Assembly: GCA_029246705.1 (NCBI GenBank)
Contig: JAQWMQ010000034.1
Location: 248,001-312,000, forward strand
Direction: 5' to 3'
Source of the DNA: Phycisphaerales bacterium
GTDB lineage: Bacteria > Planctomycetota > Phycisphaerae > Phycisphaerales > SM1A02
Length of the DNA: 64,000 nt
Shown here: positions 49,500 to 57,541 of the stretch, one piece after another
Numbering within the stretch: position 1 is the first letter of the stretch
How the letters are laid out: each line of letters starts with the position of its first letter
Program-made: the position numbers and the translations under genes
The notes under the pieces: model-generated
Seen by the model: the letters and a program-made list of their open reading frames with translations, nothing else
Databases searched by the model: none
Told to the model about the DNA's origin: nothing

Positions 49500-49853
49500 T
49501 CAGTCAGCCGCGGCTCGTCTCAGCGCATGCTTCGCTCGGCCGATGTCCTGGTGCACCCCCAGGACCGTGTCCAGGCGGGCCAGGCGGATGACATTCGGGA
49601 CCGGACCCGTCGCACCGGCCAGGTGGACCCTGCCGCCACGGGTCTTGAGACGGCGGTTGAGGGCGATCAGGGTGCCGATTCCGGCGCTGGAGATGAAACT
49701 CAGCTTGGAGCAGTCGACGATGAGATCGCGAACTCCTGAATCCACAAGGGTTTCCAGCTTGTTTCCGAGCTCGCGGGCGTTTCGGGCGTCCAATCCACCG
49801 TCGGCCACCAGAACGAGGATCTGGTCATCGATCTCATCAAGGTAGGTGTCCAT
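49500..49853 (-). CDS. STAS-domain anti-sigma-factor antagonist
   Basis: 117 aa. 'ILVLVADGGLDARNARELGN' and 'DLIVDCSKLSFISSAGIGTL' show a SpoIIAA/RsbV-type STAS fold with the phosphorylatable Ser in FISSAGIG. 'RGGRVHLAGATGPVPNVI' completes it. It should bind an anti-sigma kinase (RsbW/SpoIIAB-like) when unphosphorylated and so release a sigma factor. No such kinase or phosphatase is in the window. It starts 6 bp after kdsD, in the same operon. Confidence 0.88.
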   Translation of the reverse strand: MDTYLDEIDDQILVLVADGGLDARNARELGNKLETLVDSGVRDLIVDCSKLSFISSAGIGTLIALNRRLKTRGGRVHLAGATGPVPNVIRLARLDTVLGVHQDIGRAKHALRRAAAD

Positions 49854-49859
49854 GGTGCT

Positions 49860-50912
49860 TCAGTGCTCGTCCATCCCGTGTTCCTGGACCACCTTCATGG
49901 CGATCAGGTCCTGGACATCGATCAGGCCGACCGGCGTACCGTCGGGGTCCACCACGGGTATCTCATCGACCCGGAGTTCACGCACCAGCCGAACCGCGTC
50001 CCGGACGAGATCACTGCTGAGCAGATGACGCGGGCTGCGGGTCATGCACTCGGCGATCGGGCCATCCAGGGCTCGGGTGGGATCATCAGACGTATTGACC
50101 AGGCGCCTGAGATCGCCATCGGTGAAGAGCCCGCTGAGGTGTCCATCGGCATCGGTAAGCACGATGGCGCCCGCTCGTCGGGCACCTCCGGCTTCCTTGA
50201 GCGCGTTGCGAACACTCACGTCGTCTCTGAGCAGCGGGAGGTTGTCGCCCACGCGGAAGCGGAGCACTTCGGTCACCGGGCGCAGGCCCGCACCGAGCAT
50301 CCCGCCGGGATGGTGCTTGTGGAAGTCGTCTGCGCTGAAGTCCCTGCGCCGGGCGAGGGCCAGGGCAAGTCCGTCACCGACCGCCATCATCGCGGTGGTC
50401 GAGGCGGTGGGGGCGAGGTTCAGGGGGCAGGCTTCGATGATGCCACCAAGGTCCAGGTGCACGTCGACGGCTCGGCCGAGGCTTGAATCCGGTGCACTGC
50501 TGACCCCGATCAGGGGCACGTCATCGGCCTTGAGGATGTGGGCCAGGCTGACCACTTCCTCGGTTTCACCGCTGAAGGACAGGAGGATGACGACGTCACC
50601 GCGGCGAATTCGTCCCAGATCCCCGTGCACCGCTTCCGCAGGGTGCACGAAGGTGCTGGGTTGGCCGAGGCTCGAGAGGGTGGCCGAGATCTTGCCCGCA
50701 ACCAGCCCCGACTTGCCCATGCCGGCGACCACGGCGTGTCCCGCGCAGGCCTCCAGGCAGTCCAGGGCTCGACCCCAGTCATCGATCCGTTCCGGGATCA
50801 GCCTCGCCAACCGTGCGACCGCTTCGGCTTCGGCATCGAGCACCTCGGCGATGAAGGCCGCCTCGTCCGCGGCGGCGTTGGTCTTCGATCGAATTGGGGC
50901 GGGGTCCGTCAT
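49860..50912 (-). CDS. kdsD: Arabinose-5-phosphate isomerase KdsD (KpsF/GutQ)
   Basis: 350 aa from ATG 50912. An N-terminal SIS domain has 'VVAGMGKSGLVAGKISATLS', 'HPAEAVHGDLGRIRRGDVV' and 'ILLSFSGETEEVVSLAHIL'. Two CBS domains follow ('VGDNLPLLRDDVSVRNAL', 'GLFTDGDLRRLV', 'VDEIPVVDPDGTPVGLID'). It converts ribulose-5-P to arabinose-5-P, the first step to KDO for lipopolysaccharide. TACACT lies 7 nt upstream with no Shine-Dalgarno; ATG 50930 is within this promoter and is rejected. kdsA/kdsB are not nearby. Divergent from scpA. Confidence 0.9.
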   Translation of the reverse strand: MTDPAPIRSKTNAAADEAAFIAEVLDAEAEAVARLARLIPERIDDWGRALDCLEACAGHAVVAGMGKSGLVAGKISATLSSLGQPSTFVHPAEAVHGDLGRIRRGDVVILLSFSGETEEVVSLAHILKADDVPLIGVSSAPDSSLGRAVDVHLDLGGIIEACPLNLAPTASTTAMMAVGDGLALALARRRDFSADDFHKHHPGGMLGAGLRPVTEVLRFRVGDNLPLLRDDVSVRNALKEAGGARRAGAIVLTDADGHLSGLFTDGDLRRLVNTSDDPTRALDGPIAECMTRSPRHLLSSDLVRDAVRLVRELRVDEIPVVDPDGTPVGLIDVQDLIAMKVVQEHGMDEH

Positions 50913-50919
50913 CGACTCA

Positions 50920-50925
50920 AGTGTA
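50920..50925 (-). promoter_or_regulatory. -10 element (TACACT) of kdsD
   Basis: 7-nt gap to ATG 50912 and no Shine-Dalgarno. The same hexamer serves divergent scpA. Confidence 0.5.
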
Positions 50926-50987
50926 CCCACCTGCAGGCAATGGAGCGAAACCTGCTGTGGACACCGGGTCTTGAGCCCCGTCCCCGG

Positions 50988-50993
50988 TACACT
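50988..50993 (+). promoter_or_regulatory. -10 element (TACACT) of scpA
   Basis: 10-nt gap to ATG 51004. The transcript would have at most a few leader bases. Confidence 0.45.
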
Positions 50994-51003
50994 CTCGATA
51001 CCG

Positions 51004-51927
51004 ATGAAGCCGTTACAGGATGACTACCAGGTCCGTCTCGCCAACTTCGAAGGTCCTCTGGACCTGCTGCTCTTCCTGATTCGTCGGGCCGAGATCGATA
51101 TCCATGACATCCCGATCGTCTCGATCACCGGGCAGTACTTCGAGTACCTCAAGCAGATCGACGAGATCGACATCGAGCTCGCCGGTGAATTCCTGGTGAT
51201 CGCAGCCAGCCTGATCGAGATCAAGAGCCGCACCCTGCGACCACCCAAGCGCATCGACGGCGAGGACGTTCCGGAAGACGTGGGCGAAGGCCTCGAGGCC
51301 GCCGACCCCCGGTACGAACTGGTTCAACAGCTTCTCGCCTACCAGCGCTACCGCGTCGCCTCGGAGCGACTCGACGAACACCGTTTCGATCATGCCCGAC
51401 GTTTCTCCGCATCAGCCAAGGTCACCGATGTGACGACGGACGACGACGAGACCGAGGAACCCGAGGCCCTCGAGATGGACGACGTCCACCTCGGCGACCT
51501 CATCGATGCGTACCAACGGATCGTCGAGGCGGTTGATTTCGGCAAGATCGGCGAGCATGAAGTCGAGTACGACGACACCCCGCTGGCATTGCACGAGCAG
51601 GACCTCCTCGACCGCATTGATCGCGAGGAGACCGGTCGCATCACCCTGCAGCGGGTCTTCACCGGTCGACGTCGCATCGAGATGATCGGCCTCTTCCTCG
51701 CGGTGCTTGAACTGGCGAGAAACCAGAAGGTGCGCGTGGTGCAGGAAGACGTCAACGACGAGATCGCGCTCGAACTGGTTCCCGAGAGTGAACGCGAACT
51801 CCCGCCGGGCGAAGACGACGGCCGGCTCGTGCACGTGTCGGACCTGGCGGCTGGCGCCTCCGGTGACGTCACGGTCGAGTCGACGAACGACCCTGCCCAC
51901 GAGACGTCCGAATCCGACTCGGACTGA
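51004..51927 (+). CDS. scpA: Segregation and condensation protein A (kleisin ScpA)
   Basis: 307 aa. The N-terminal Smc-head binding region 'ANFEGPLDLLLFLIRRAEID' and 'IHDIPIVSITGQYFEYLKQI' is classical. 'GEFLVIAASLIEIKSRTLR' and 'YELVQQLLAYQRYRVASERL' follow. The C-terminal winged helix reads 'IGLFLAVLELARNQKVRVVQ'. It bridges Smc and ScpB in chromosome condensation. A very acidic central linker and Ser/Asp-rich tail extend it beyond the usual 250 aa. scpB is not adjacent. It ends 1 bp before the convergent thioredoxin gene. Confidence 0.93.
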   Translation: MKPLQDDYQVRLANFEGPLDLLLFLIRRAEIDIHDIPIVSITGQYFEYLKQIDEIDIELAGEFLVIAASLIEIKSRTLRPPKRIDGEDVPEDVGEGLEAADPRYELVQQLLAYQRYRVASERLDEHRFDHARRFSASAKVTDVTTDDDETEEPEALEMDDVHLGDLIDAYQRIVEAVDFGKIGEHEVEYDDTPLALHEQDLLDRIDREETGRITLQRVFTGRRRIEMIGLFLAVLELARNQKVRVVQEDVNDEIALELVPESERELPPGEDDGRLVHVSDLAAGASGDVTVESTNDPAHETSESDSD

Positions 51928-51928
51928 C

Positions 51929-53044
51929 TCAGTCCGAGGCCCCGGACCCTTCATCCAGCAACTGACGAATCGCGGCTTCGAGCTGTCGGTAGTCCGCGTC
52001 GGCCTCGGCCTTCTTCGGATCATCGGACGGGTGGAAGACCGGGCCGGGATGTACGAACCGAATCACGCCCCCGGCATCGACCAGGAACGTCACGCTGGTG
52101 GCCTTGCGCCTGCCGGTATCGAGGTAGAACCGCTTCAGTTCGGACCAGTCCTCGTCGACCGCGAGATCACCCCGGTAGCCGAGTTCTTTCGCGTCCTTGA
52201 TGCAGGCTGACTTCGTCACCGACCGAGGGGGCTTGGGGTGGAAGACCCCGACGGTCCGCAGCCCCTGGTCCTCGTATCGCCGGCGCAGGGTCTCGATCGC
52301 GGGCAGTGAATCCCGGCACCAGGGGCAATCCGTGGTCCACCAGCGGTAGAGGGTCGCCTTCGGTGGCTCGGCTCTCTTCACCTGCGTGATCGTGGCATCG
52401 AATTCGAGCTCGGGCATCCGCGTCCCGACCACGTCCTGCCCGCCGCGTTCGGGTGGCAGCGTGGTGATCGTTCGCTCGGGGGCGGGTTCCTTGCGCAGTT
52501 TCTCGATCATGGTTGCTCCAGTCTCCACGTCGAGGTGGAAGTCGTTGAACCGGACGCGACCGGTCTTGTCGATCAGGATCGTCCAGGGCGTGCCACCGGT
52601 GCGGTAGTCCTGCATCAGCCGGGACCGCTTGCCATTGCTGCCGGAGTGCCCGATCGGCATCTCGAGCCCGTAGCGTTCGCCCATCGCCTTCGCCCGTTCG
52701 GCGGTGTTGCTGTCGAAGCCCTCGAAGGTGGTCTGGATCGCGACGAAGGCGACGTCGTCGGCATCGGCGAACCGGGTGGAGAGCGTCTTCAGGGTCGGGA
52801 AGCCGCGACTGTGGCACCCCGGGCACCAGGCCTGGAAGGCGTAGAGGAAGACGACCTTGCCCGCGTACGCGGAGACATCCAGGGAGCGCTCGCCATCGGG
52901 CAGGTTGAACCAGCGTTCCACTTGCCAGGCAGGGGCCGGTCGACCCTCGATCCCGCGCTTCGGCGACTGGGCGAACAGGGTGGTGGATCCAAGCAGCAGC
53001 CAGCAGAGCACGAACACCCAGTGGGCGGGTCGAATGTGGTTCAT
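51929..53044 (-). CDS. Exported protein with two thioredoxin-like domains
   Basis: 371 aa from ATG 53044 (GGAGG 8 nt upstream). A signal peptide (AHWVFVLCWLLLGSTTLFAQ) exports it. The first TlpA-like domain (about 30-170) has 'FLYAFQAWCPGCHSRGFPTL' with a CPGC pair and cis-Pro 'GGTPWTILIDKTG'. The second (about 205-350) has 'YRWWTTDCPWCRDSLPAIET' with CPWC. Tandem TlpA domains with different redox pairs suggest an electron relay or a specialised disulfide reductase in the periplasm. No cytochrome c maturation gene is adjacent. Confidence 0.8.
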   Translation of the reverse strand: MNHIRPAHWVFVLCWLLLGSTTLFAQSPKRGIEGRPAPAWQVERWFNLPDGERSLDVSAYAGKVVFLYAFQAWCPGCHSRGFPTLKTLSTRFADADDVAFVAIQTTFEGFDSNTAERAKAMGERYGLEMPIGHSGSNGKRSRLMQDYRTGGTPWTILIDKTGRVRFNDFHLDVETGATMIEKLRKEPAPERTITTLPPERGGQDVVGTRMPELEFDATITQVKRAEPPKATLYRWWTTDCPWCRDSLPAIETLRRRYEDQGLRTVGVFHPKPPRSVTKSACIKDAKELGYRGDLAVDEDWSELKRFYLDTGRRKATSVTFLVDAGGVIRFVHPGPVFHPSDDPKKAEADADYRQLEAAIRQLLDEGSGASD

Positions 53045-53185
53045 GGCGAGGGCCTCCGTCTTCATCCTACTCGTCCCGGATCATCAAGGGCCGTGATCGC
53101 CACCGGGGCGCGCTCTCCTGCAAGGGGCGGCAGGTCGTCCGGCGTCGACTGGTGTACAGTCACCGGACCCAGGAGGATCCGCACC

Positions 53186-53773
53186 ATGCGTCTCGCCGTC
53201 ATCATCATCGCCTTCACGACTCTTCTCTTGAACGTCGGCTGCCACTCGGTGCACGTCACGAGCAACTGGAACCCCAACGTGGATTTCAGCGGCTTGAAGA
53301 CCTGGAGCTTCGCCCAGTCCACGGCCGATCACCCGTCCGCGGGTTCGATCAACCAGGATGACTTCTTCAACAGCCGGGTCGAATACGCGATCAAGCAGAA
53401 CCTTTCCGCCAAGGGCTTCACCCAGGTGCCCGCCGGCCGTCCCGCCAGCTTCCACGTGCGCTACCACCAGGTGGTCAACTCGGAGATGTCGATCGCGAAG
53501 CTCAACAGCTACGCCGGCTACCCCGACGACATGGACATGGGCATGGGAACCGGTGCTCCGCGAAACTCGGGTTTCGGTCTCTCGGAGGACCCCTTCGTCG
53601 ACCACTACATGCAGGACACGCTCTTCATCGACATCGCCAACGCCAACGGTTCCGATCTCATCTGGCGTGGAAGCGGTGCGACCAACCGTGGGGGCGGCAA
53701 GCCTTCCGGCAGCGAGCAGGACCAGATCGACAAGCGGGTCGACAAGATCCTCGCCGACTTCCCCCCGTCCTGA
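53186..53773 (+). CDS. DUF4136-type lipoprotein
   Basis: 195 aa from ATG 53186, with AGGAGG (53171-53176) 9 nt upstream. Signal 'RLAVIIIAFTTLLLNVGC' ends in a Cys19 lipobox-like site (-3 is Asn, atypical). 'VDFSGLKTWSFAQ' and the 'IDKRVDKILADFPP' end match DUF4136 proteins of the outer membrane or periplasm. A Met/Asp-rich insertion 'DDMDMGMGTG' lies mid-protein. Function of the family unknown. A TACAGT hexamer 25 nt before the ATG suggests a normal leader. Confidence 0.8.
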   Translation: MRLAVIIIAFTTLLLNVGCHSVHVTSNWNPNVDFSGLKTWSFAQSTADHPSAGSINQDDFFNSRVEYAIKQNLSAKGFTQVPAGRPASFHVRYHQVVNSEMSIAKLNSYAGYPDDMDMGMGTGAPRNSGFGLSEDPFVDHYMQDTLFIDIANANGSDLIWRGSGATNRGGGKPSGSEQDQIDKRVDKILADFPPS

Positions 53774-53815
53774 CACTCGACCTGACACTCGGCCTGCACC
53801 GCTCGAGCCCCGGCC

Positions 53816-54427
53816 CTAGCCGCCGTTCTGCCAGGTCCTGACCGCTTCGACCGGCCAGACCAGCATCAGGATGTTGAGCGCGAGGTTGTCCCGGATCATG
53901 ATCGCGGTGAACACCTCGAAGATGACCGCGATCGACAGCGTCGCCAGCGCCGGCAGCCGACTGGCGATCAGGAAACCCAGGCTCATGCTGAGTACGTCGG
54001 AGCTCGAGTTCAGGACTGAATCACCGAAGTAGTCCAGCGCGATCGTGGCCTCGCGATAGCGGTTGATGATGAAGTCGGTGTTCTCGAGGATCTCCCAGCC
54101 GCATTCGACCGCGACCGCGATCATCAACCGCACGTTCACCGGGCGAAGTGGTTTCAACCAGCGCGAGAGCACCCAGGCGAGCCAGTAGAAGAGAAAGCCG
54201 TGGGTGATGTGGCTGAAGGTGTACCAGTCGGTGAGGTGCTGTGAATTTTCCGAGCTGAAGACCGCGCCATGCCAGAGTTTGACCGTGCCGCAGGTGCAGA
54301 TCAGCGGTCGCCCCATCAGGAGCAGCGTCACGATCATGGCGCCGAGCAGTCCGGCACAGACCAGCAGGGTGGTCCACCCGCCCGGGTTCCAGTTGCGCTT
54401 GATCCTGATGTCGGTCGACTCGGTCAT
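53816..54427 (-). CDS. DUF2585 family membrane protein
   Basis: 203 aa. After a short polar N-terminus, a helix (about 20-40) precedes '[15 protein letters not shown]', the CxCG motif typical of DUF2585. '[20 protein letters not shown]', '[20 protein letters not shown]' and '[20 protein letters not shown]' complete the family pattern. Five or so helices. Function unknown, though the Cys and His clusters could bind metal. It is 38 bp downstream of the DUF4396 gene in the same orientation, so perhaps the two are cotranscribed. Confidence 0.85.
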   Translation of the reverse strand: MTESTDIRIKRNWNPGGWTTLLVCAGLLGAMIVTLLLMGRPLICTCGTVKLWHGAVFSSENSQHLTDWYTFSHITHGFLFYWLAWVLSRWLKPLRPVNVRLMIAVAVECGWEILENTDFIINRYREATIALDYFGDSVLNSSSDVLSMSLGFLIASRLPALATLSIAVIFEVFTAIMIRDNLALNILMLVWPVEAVRTWQNGG

Positions 54428-54465
54428 GATCTGGTGACCCTGGTTTTCAAGTCTGGTTGCCCGAA

Positions 54466-55464
54466 TCAGCCACGCGGGGCCAGGGAGAGAACGACCGCCA
54501 CCGCGATGGCGAGCATGACCACCGAGAACAGTCCCATGCCGAAGAGCACGCCCGCACCGGGCTTTCGCGGTCCCGAGGAGTCCATGGTGGACATGTCATG
54601 ACCGGCGTGCTCGCCCGAGGAGTCCATGCCCTTCATGTCCTTCATGTCCTTCATGTCATGACCGGCGTGCTCGTCCGACATGTCCATGGCCTTCATGCCC
54701 TTCATGTCATGACCGGCGTACTCGCCCGACATGTCCATGTCCTTCATGGCCTTCATGTCCTTCATGTCGTGACCTTCGTGTCCGGCATGGCCTTCCGGCA
54801 TGGACGCTGCGGCCTTGGGGCGCACCGTCATCATGCCGTGCTTGAGGTGTCGGCTGACCAGCCACCAGTTCATCGGATAGGCGCAGAGGAAGCCGGCCAC
54901 CAGTGCGATCGACATGATGAACCAGAAGGCGGGGCTGGCGGGACTGCCCGAACCTTCGACCGCGGGCATCCAGAACTTCGAGACCATCAGCATGCCGACC
55001 ATGAGGATGTTCATCGAGAAGAATTCAGGGATGAACGTCATGCGCAGGGATTTCAGGTAGACGCCACCGGCCATGTCCCGCATGGCGAACGCCTGGAAGA
55101 ACAGCCAGCCGAACCCGAACCCGATCACGTATTCCAGCGTGATGTCGACGGCCATCCCGAGGTTCAACACGCTGCCGATCGCGGCGCCGACCACGATGCC
55201 GAGGCCGTCACCCGCCGCGCAGTGCATGGTCGAGCCAAGCACCTGTCGCCAACGAGCCGAAACATACTGTTCGTGGGTTCCCGGCAGTGGTTCGCGGCAA
55301 CCGAGCACGTAGAAGAAGGCGCCCAGGGGACCGGCGAAGCAGGTGAGGATCACGAAGCCCCACTTCATCACGTTCGCTTCGGGGGTCGAGACGATGTCGA
55401 TCGCGACGTAGAGAACCGACAATGCGGTCAGGATGAACCAGAGCAGCATCACGCCATCAAGCAT
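54466..55464 (-). CDS. DUF4396-type membrane protein with Met/His-rich loop
   Basis: 332 aa from ATG 55464 (AAGGGA 8 nt upstream); ATG 55515 is an alternative. About six membrane helices occupy residues 1-215, with '[17 protein letters not shown]' and '[18 protein letters not shown]' (family-type His/Met positions). Residues about 218-297 are a striking repeat of '[10 protein letters not shown]', '[14 protein letters not shown]' and '[12 protein letters not shown]' type, then a final helix. Met, His and Asp in this density usually bind copper or silver, so a metal-handling role is plausible. Followed by DUF2585. Confidence 0.75.
   Translation of the reverse strand: MLDGVMLLWFILTALSVLYVAIDIVSTPEANVMKWGFVILTCFAGPLGAFFYVLGCREPLPGTHEQYVSARWRQVLGSTMHCAAGDGLGIVVGAAIGSVLNLGMAVDITLEYVIGFGFGWLFFQAFAMRDMAGGVYLKSLRMTFIPEFFSMNILMVGMLMVSKFWMPAVEGSGSPASPAFWFIMSIALVAGFLCAYPMNWWLVSRHLKHGMMTVRPKAAASMPEGHAGHEGHDMKDMKAMKDMDMSGEYAGHDMKGMKAMDMSDEHAGHDMKDMKDMKGMDSSGEHAGHDMSTMDSSGPRKPGAGVLFGMGLFSVVMLAIAVAVVLSLAPRG
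54590..54800 (-). repeat. Degenerate repeats encoding the Met/His-rich loop
   Basis: Short units around TCATGTCCTTCATG and CATGACCGGCGTGCTC recur 3-4 times with small changes. They encode the DMKxMK and EHAGHDM units. Length polymorphism is likely between strains. Confidence 0.7.
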
Positions 55465-55533
55465 CGGGTGTTTCCCTTGCAGGCCGTATTCATCGACAGG
55501 AACCGAGCTCAGCATACCCGGGGGTCTGCCGGT

Positions 55534-57450
55534 TCACACGGTGCCGAGACCGATGTCGCGCCCACCACCGTGCAGCTGCTCCCATTCGTCCAGGGCGGAC
55601 AGGAAGCGGGGGCCGTAGGTCCGTCGCTTCTTCTCGCCCACGCCCTTGATGAACCCCAGCGTGGTGACGTCGGCCGGTCGGTGGCGGGCCAGGGCGCGCA
55701 GGGTGGTGTCGGGAAAGACGACGTAGGGGGGCTTGCCGATCTCGTCGGCGATCTCGCGCCGCAGCGAACGCAGTGATTCGAAGAGATCGCGTTCGACCCC
55801 TTCCCACGAGGCGTCCTCGGCGGCGGAGGTGCTTCGAGTCTTCTTGACGCGTGGTTGCAGCAGGCTGATCTCGACTTCGCCGCGCAGCAGCGGTCGCGAC
55901 TGCTGGTTCAACTGGACGACGGGTCGGTCTCCGGGCGTCCGGCTCAGCCAGCCCTGTTCGATCAGCTGGTGGATCAGGTTCGACACCGCGCTCTTGGTGA
56001 AGTCCGACAGCAGACCGTGGGTCGACAACTGGTCGTGCCCCATGCGGCGGATGCCGTCGGTGTTCGCGCCGCACAGGACGTCGGCGACGTGCTGCACCCC
56101 GAAGCTGCTCTCGACCCGGGCCACGCAGGACAGCACCTTGCGTGCCACCGTGGTCGAATCCTCGAGCAGGTCGACCTCGCCGAGACACACGTCGCAGCTG
56201 CCGCAGTTCTCGCTGGTGTAGGTCTCGCCGAAATACTCGACGATCGACCGATGCCGGCAGATCGCGGTGGTGGCGAGCGCGTTCATGTCCGCGAGCAGGC
56301 CTTCCTGCGACTCGAAACCGGCGCGCAGCGACTCGGGGTCATCGGTGACCGACATCGCCTCGTTGAAGGATCGTTCGGCCAGGCTGCGCCAGCGTTCCAC
56401 GTCGGCGTAGGAATGCAGCAGCACGCATTCGGCGGGGTCGCCGTCGCGACCGGCGCGTCCGGTCTCCTGCTGGTAGTGCTCGATCGAGCGGGGCATGGAG
56501 GCATGGATGACCGCGCGCACGTTGCTGCGGTCGATACCCATGCCGAAGGCGACGGTCGCGACCACCACGTCCAGTTGTTCACGCGCGAAGCGTTCATGGA
56601 CGTGGTTGCGTTCGGGGCGTGAGAGGCCCGCGTGGTAGAACGCGGCGGGAACGCCGTCCTTCTGCAGGGCTTCCGCTATCTGCTCGGTGTCGCGGCGGCT
56701 GAGGGCGTAGATGATCATCGCCTCGCCGGCGTGTCGACGGACTTCCTCGAGGATCTGCGCGCGCCGGTTCTCGCGCGAGCGGATTCGGTAGGTGAGGTTG
56801 GGTCGGTCGAAGGAGCCGACCATGACGCGCGGGTCCCGCAGCTGCAGTTGGCGGAGGATGTCCTCGCGCACCCGGGGGGTCGCGGTCGCGGTGCAGGCGT
56901 GGATCGAGACGCCCGGGATCAGGTCGCGCAGGCCGGCGAGTTGTCGGTACTCGGGTCGAAAGTCGTGGCCCCACTGGCTGATGCAGTGGGCCTCGTCGAT
57001 CGCGATTGCGCGCACCCCGACGTTCCGCAGGAATCGGGGCAGTGAACTGCCCAGGAGCATCTCGGGTGACATGAAGAGCAGTCGGTAGGTGCCGTCCTCG
57101 AGGTCCTTGCGGATCCTGGTGCGTTCGGAGGCCGTGAGGCTGCCGTCGAACGCCACCGCGGGGATACCGGCCTCACGCAGTCCGTCGACCTGGTCCTTCA
57201 TGAGGGCGACCAGGGGGCTGACCACCACGTCGAGGCTTTCCGCGACCAGCGGGGGCACCTGGTAGGTGAGGCTCTTGCCGCCGCCGGTGGGCATCACCAG
57301 CAGCGAATCGTGGCCCTCGAGGTTGGCCTGGATCGCCTCGCCCTGCAGGGGGCGCAGCTGGTCGAAGCCCCAGTAGCGGGCCAGCACGTCGGCGACCGCG
57401 GGGTCCACGGGTGCGACATCCATGTCGAGTGAGTCGATTGAGTCGGTCAT
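55534..57450 (-). CDS. recQ: ATP-dependent DNA helicase RecQ
   Basis: 638 aa from ATG 57450. 'RYWGFDQLRPLQGEAIQ' precedes Walker A 'MPTGGGKSLTYQVP', then 'DEAHCISQWGHDFRPEY', 'CTATATPRVREDI', 'GMGIDRSNVRAVIHAS' and 'QETGRAGRDG'. The RQC zinc site follows ('CRHRSIVEYFG', 'CGSCDVCLG'), then a winged helix, and a C-terminal HRDC domain ('VERDLFESLRSLRREIADEI'). It unwinds recombination intermediates. TACCAT lies 8 nt before the ATG without a Shine-Dalgarno; ATG 57819 is excluded because it would overlap the divergent aldehyde dehydrogenase. Confidence 0.94.
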   Translation of the reverse strand: MTDSIDSLDMDVAPVDPAVADVLARYWGFDQLRPLQGEAIQANLEGHDSLLVMPTGGGKSLTYQVPPLVAESLDVVVSPLVALMKDQVDGLREAGIPAVAFDGSLTASERTRIRKDLEDGTYRLLFMSPEMLLGSSLPRFLRNVGVRAIAIDEAHCISQWGHDFRPEYRQLAGLRDLIPGVSIHACTATATPRVREDILRQLQLRDPRVMVGSFDRPNLTYRIRSRENRRAQILEEVRRHAGEAMIIYALSRRDTEQIAEALQKDGVPAAFYHAGLSRPERNHVHERFAREQLDVVVATVAFGMGIDRSNVRAVIHASMPRSIEHYQQETGRAGRDGDPAECVLLHSYADVERWRSLAERSFNEAMSVTDDPESLRAGFESQEGLLADMNALATTAICRHRSIVEYFGETYTSENCGSCDVCLGEVDLLEDSTTVARKVLSCVARVESSFGVQHVADVLCGANTDGIRRMGHDQLSTHGLLSDFTKSAVSNLIHQLIEQGWLSRTPGDRPVVQLNQQSRPLLRGEVEISLLQPRVKKTRSTSAAEDASWEGVERDLFESLRSLRREIADEIGKPPYVVFPDTTLRALARHRPADVTTLGFIKGVGEKKRRTYGPRFLSALDEWEQLHGGGRDIGLGTV

Positions 57451-57458
57451 CAACCCCG

Positions 57459-57464
57459 ATGGTA
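57459..57464 (-). promoter_or_regulatory. -10 element (TACCAT) of recQ
   Basis: 8-nt gap to ATG 57450. Short or absent leader predicted. Confidence 0.4.
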
Positions 57465-57529
57465 GCGCGTCGGCGGGGGGGAACACGATCTCCACACGGA
57501 TTCCCCTGCACATCGGGGCGGTGGTGGCG

Positions 57530-57535
57530 TACGAT
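57530..57535 (+). promoter_or_regulatory. -10 element (TACGAT) of the aldehyde dehydrogenase gene
   Basis: 6-nt gap to ATG 57542. Leaderless transcript predicted. Confidence 0.5.
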
Positions 57536-57541
57536 GTCGGG

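Noticed and set aside
54457-55776. Plus-strand His-rich frame (HVLHVLHV repeats)
   Set aside because: It is the reverse-strand reading of the Met/His-rich repeat in the DUF4396 gene. Its His richness is an artefact of that repeat.
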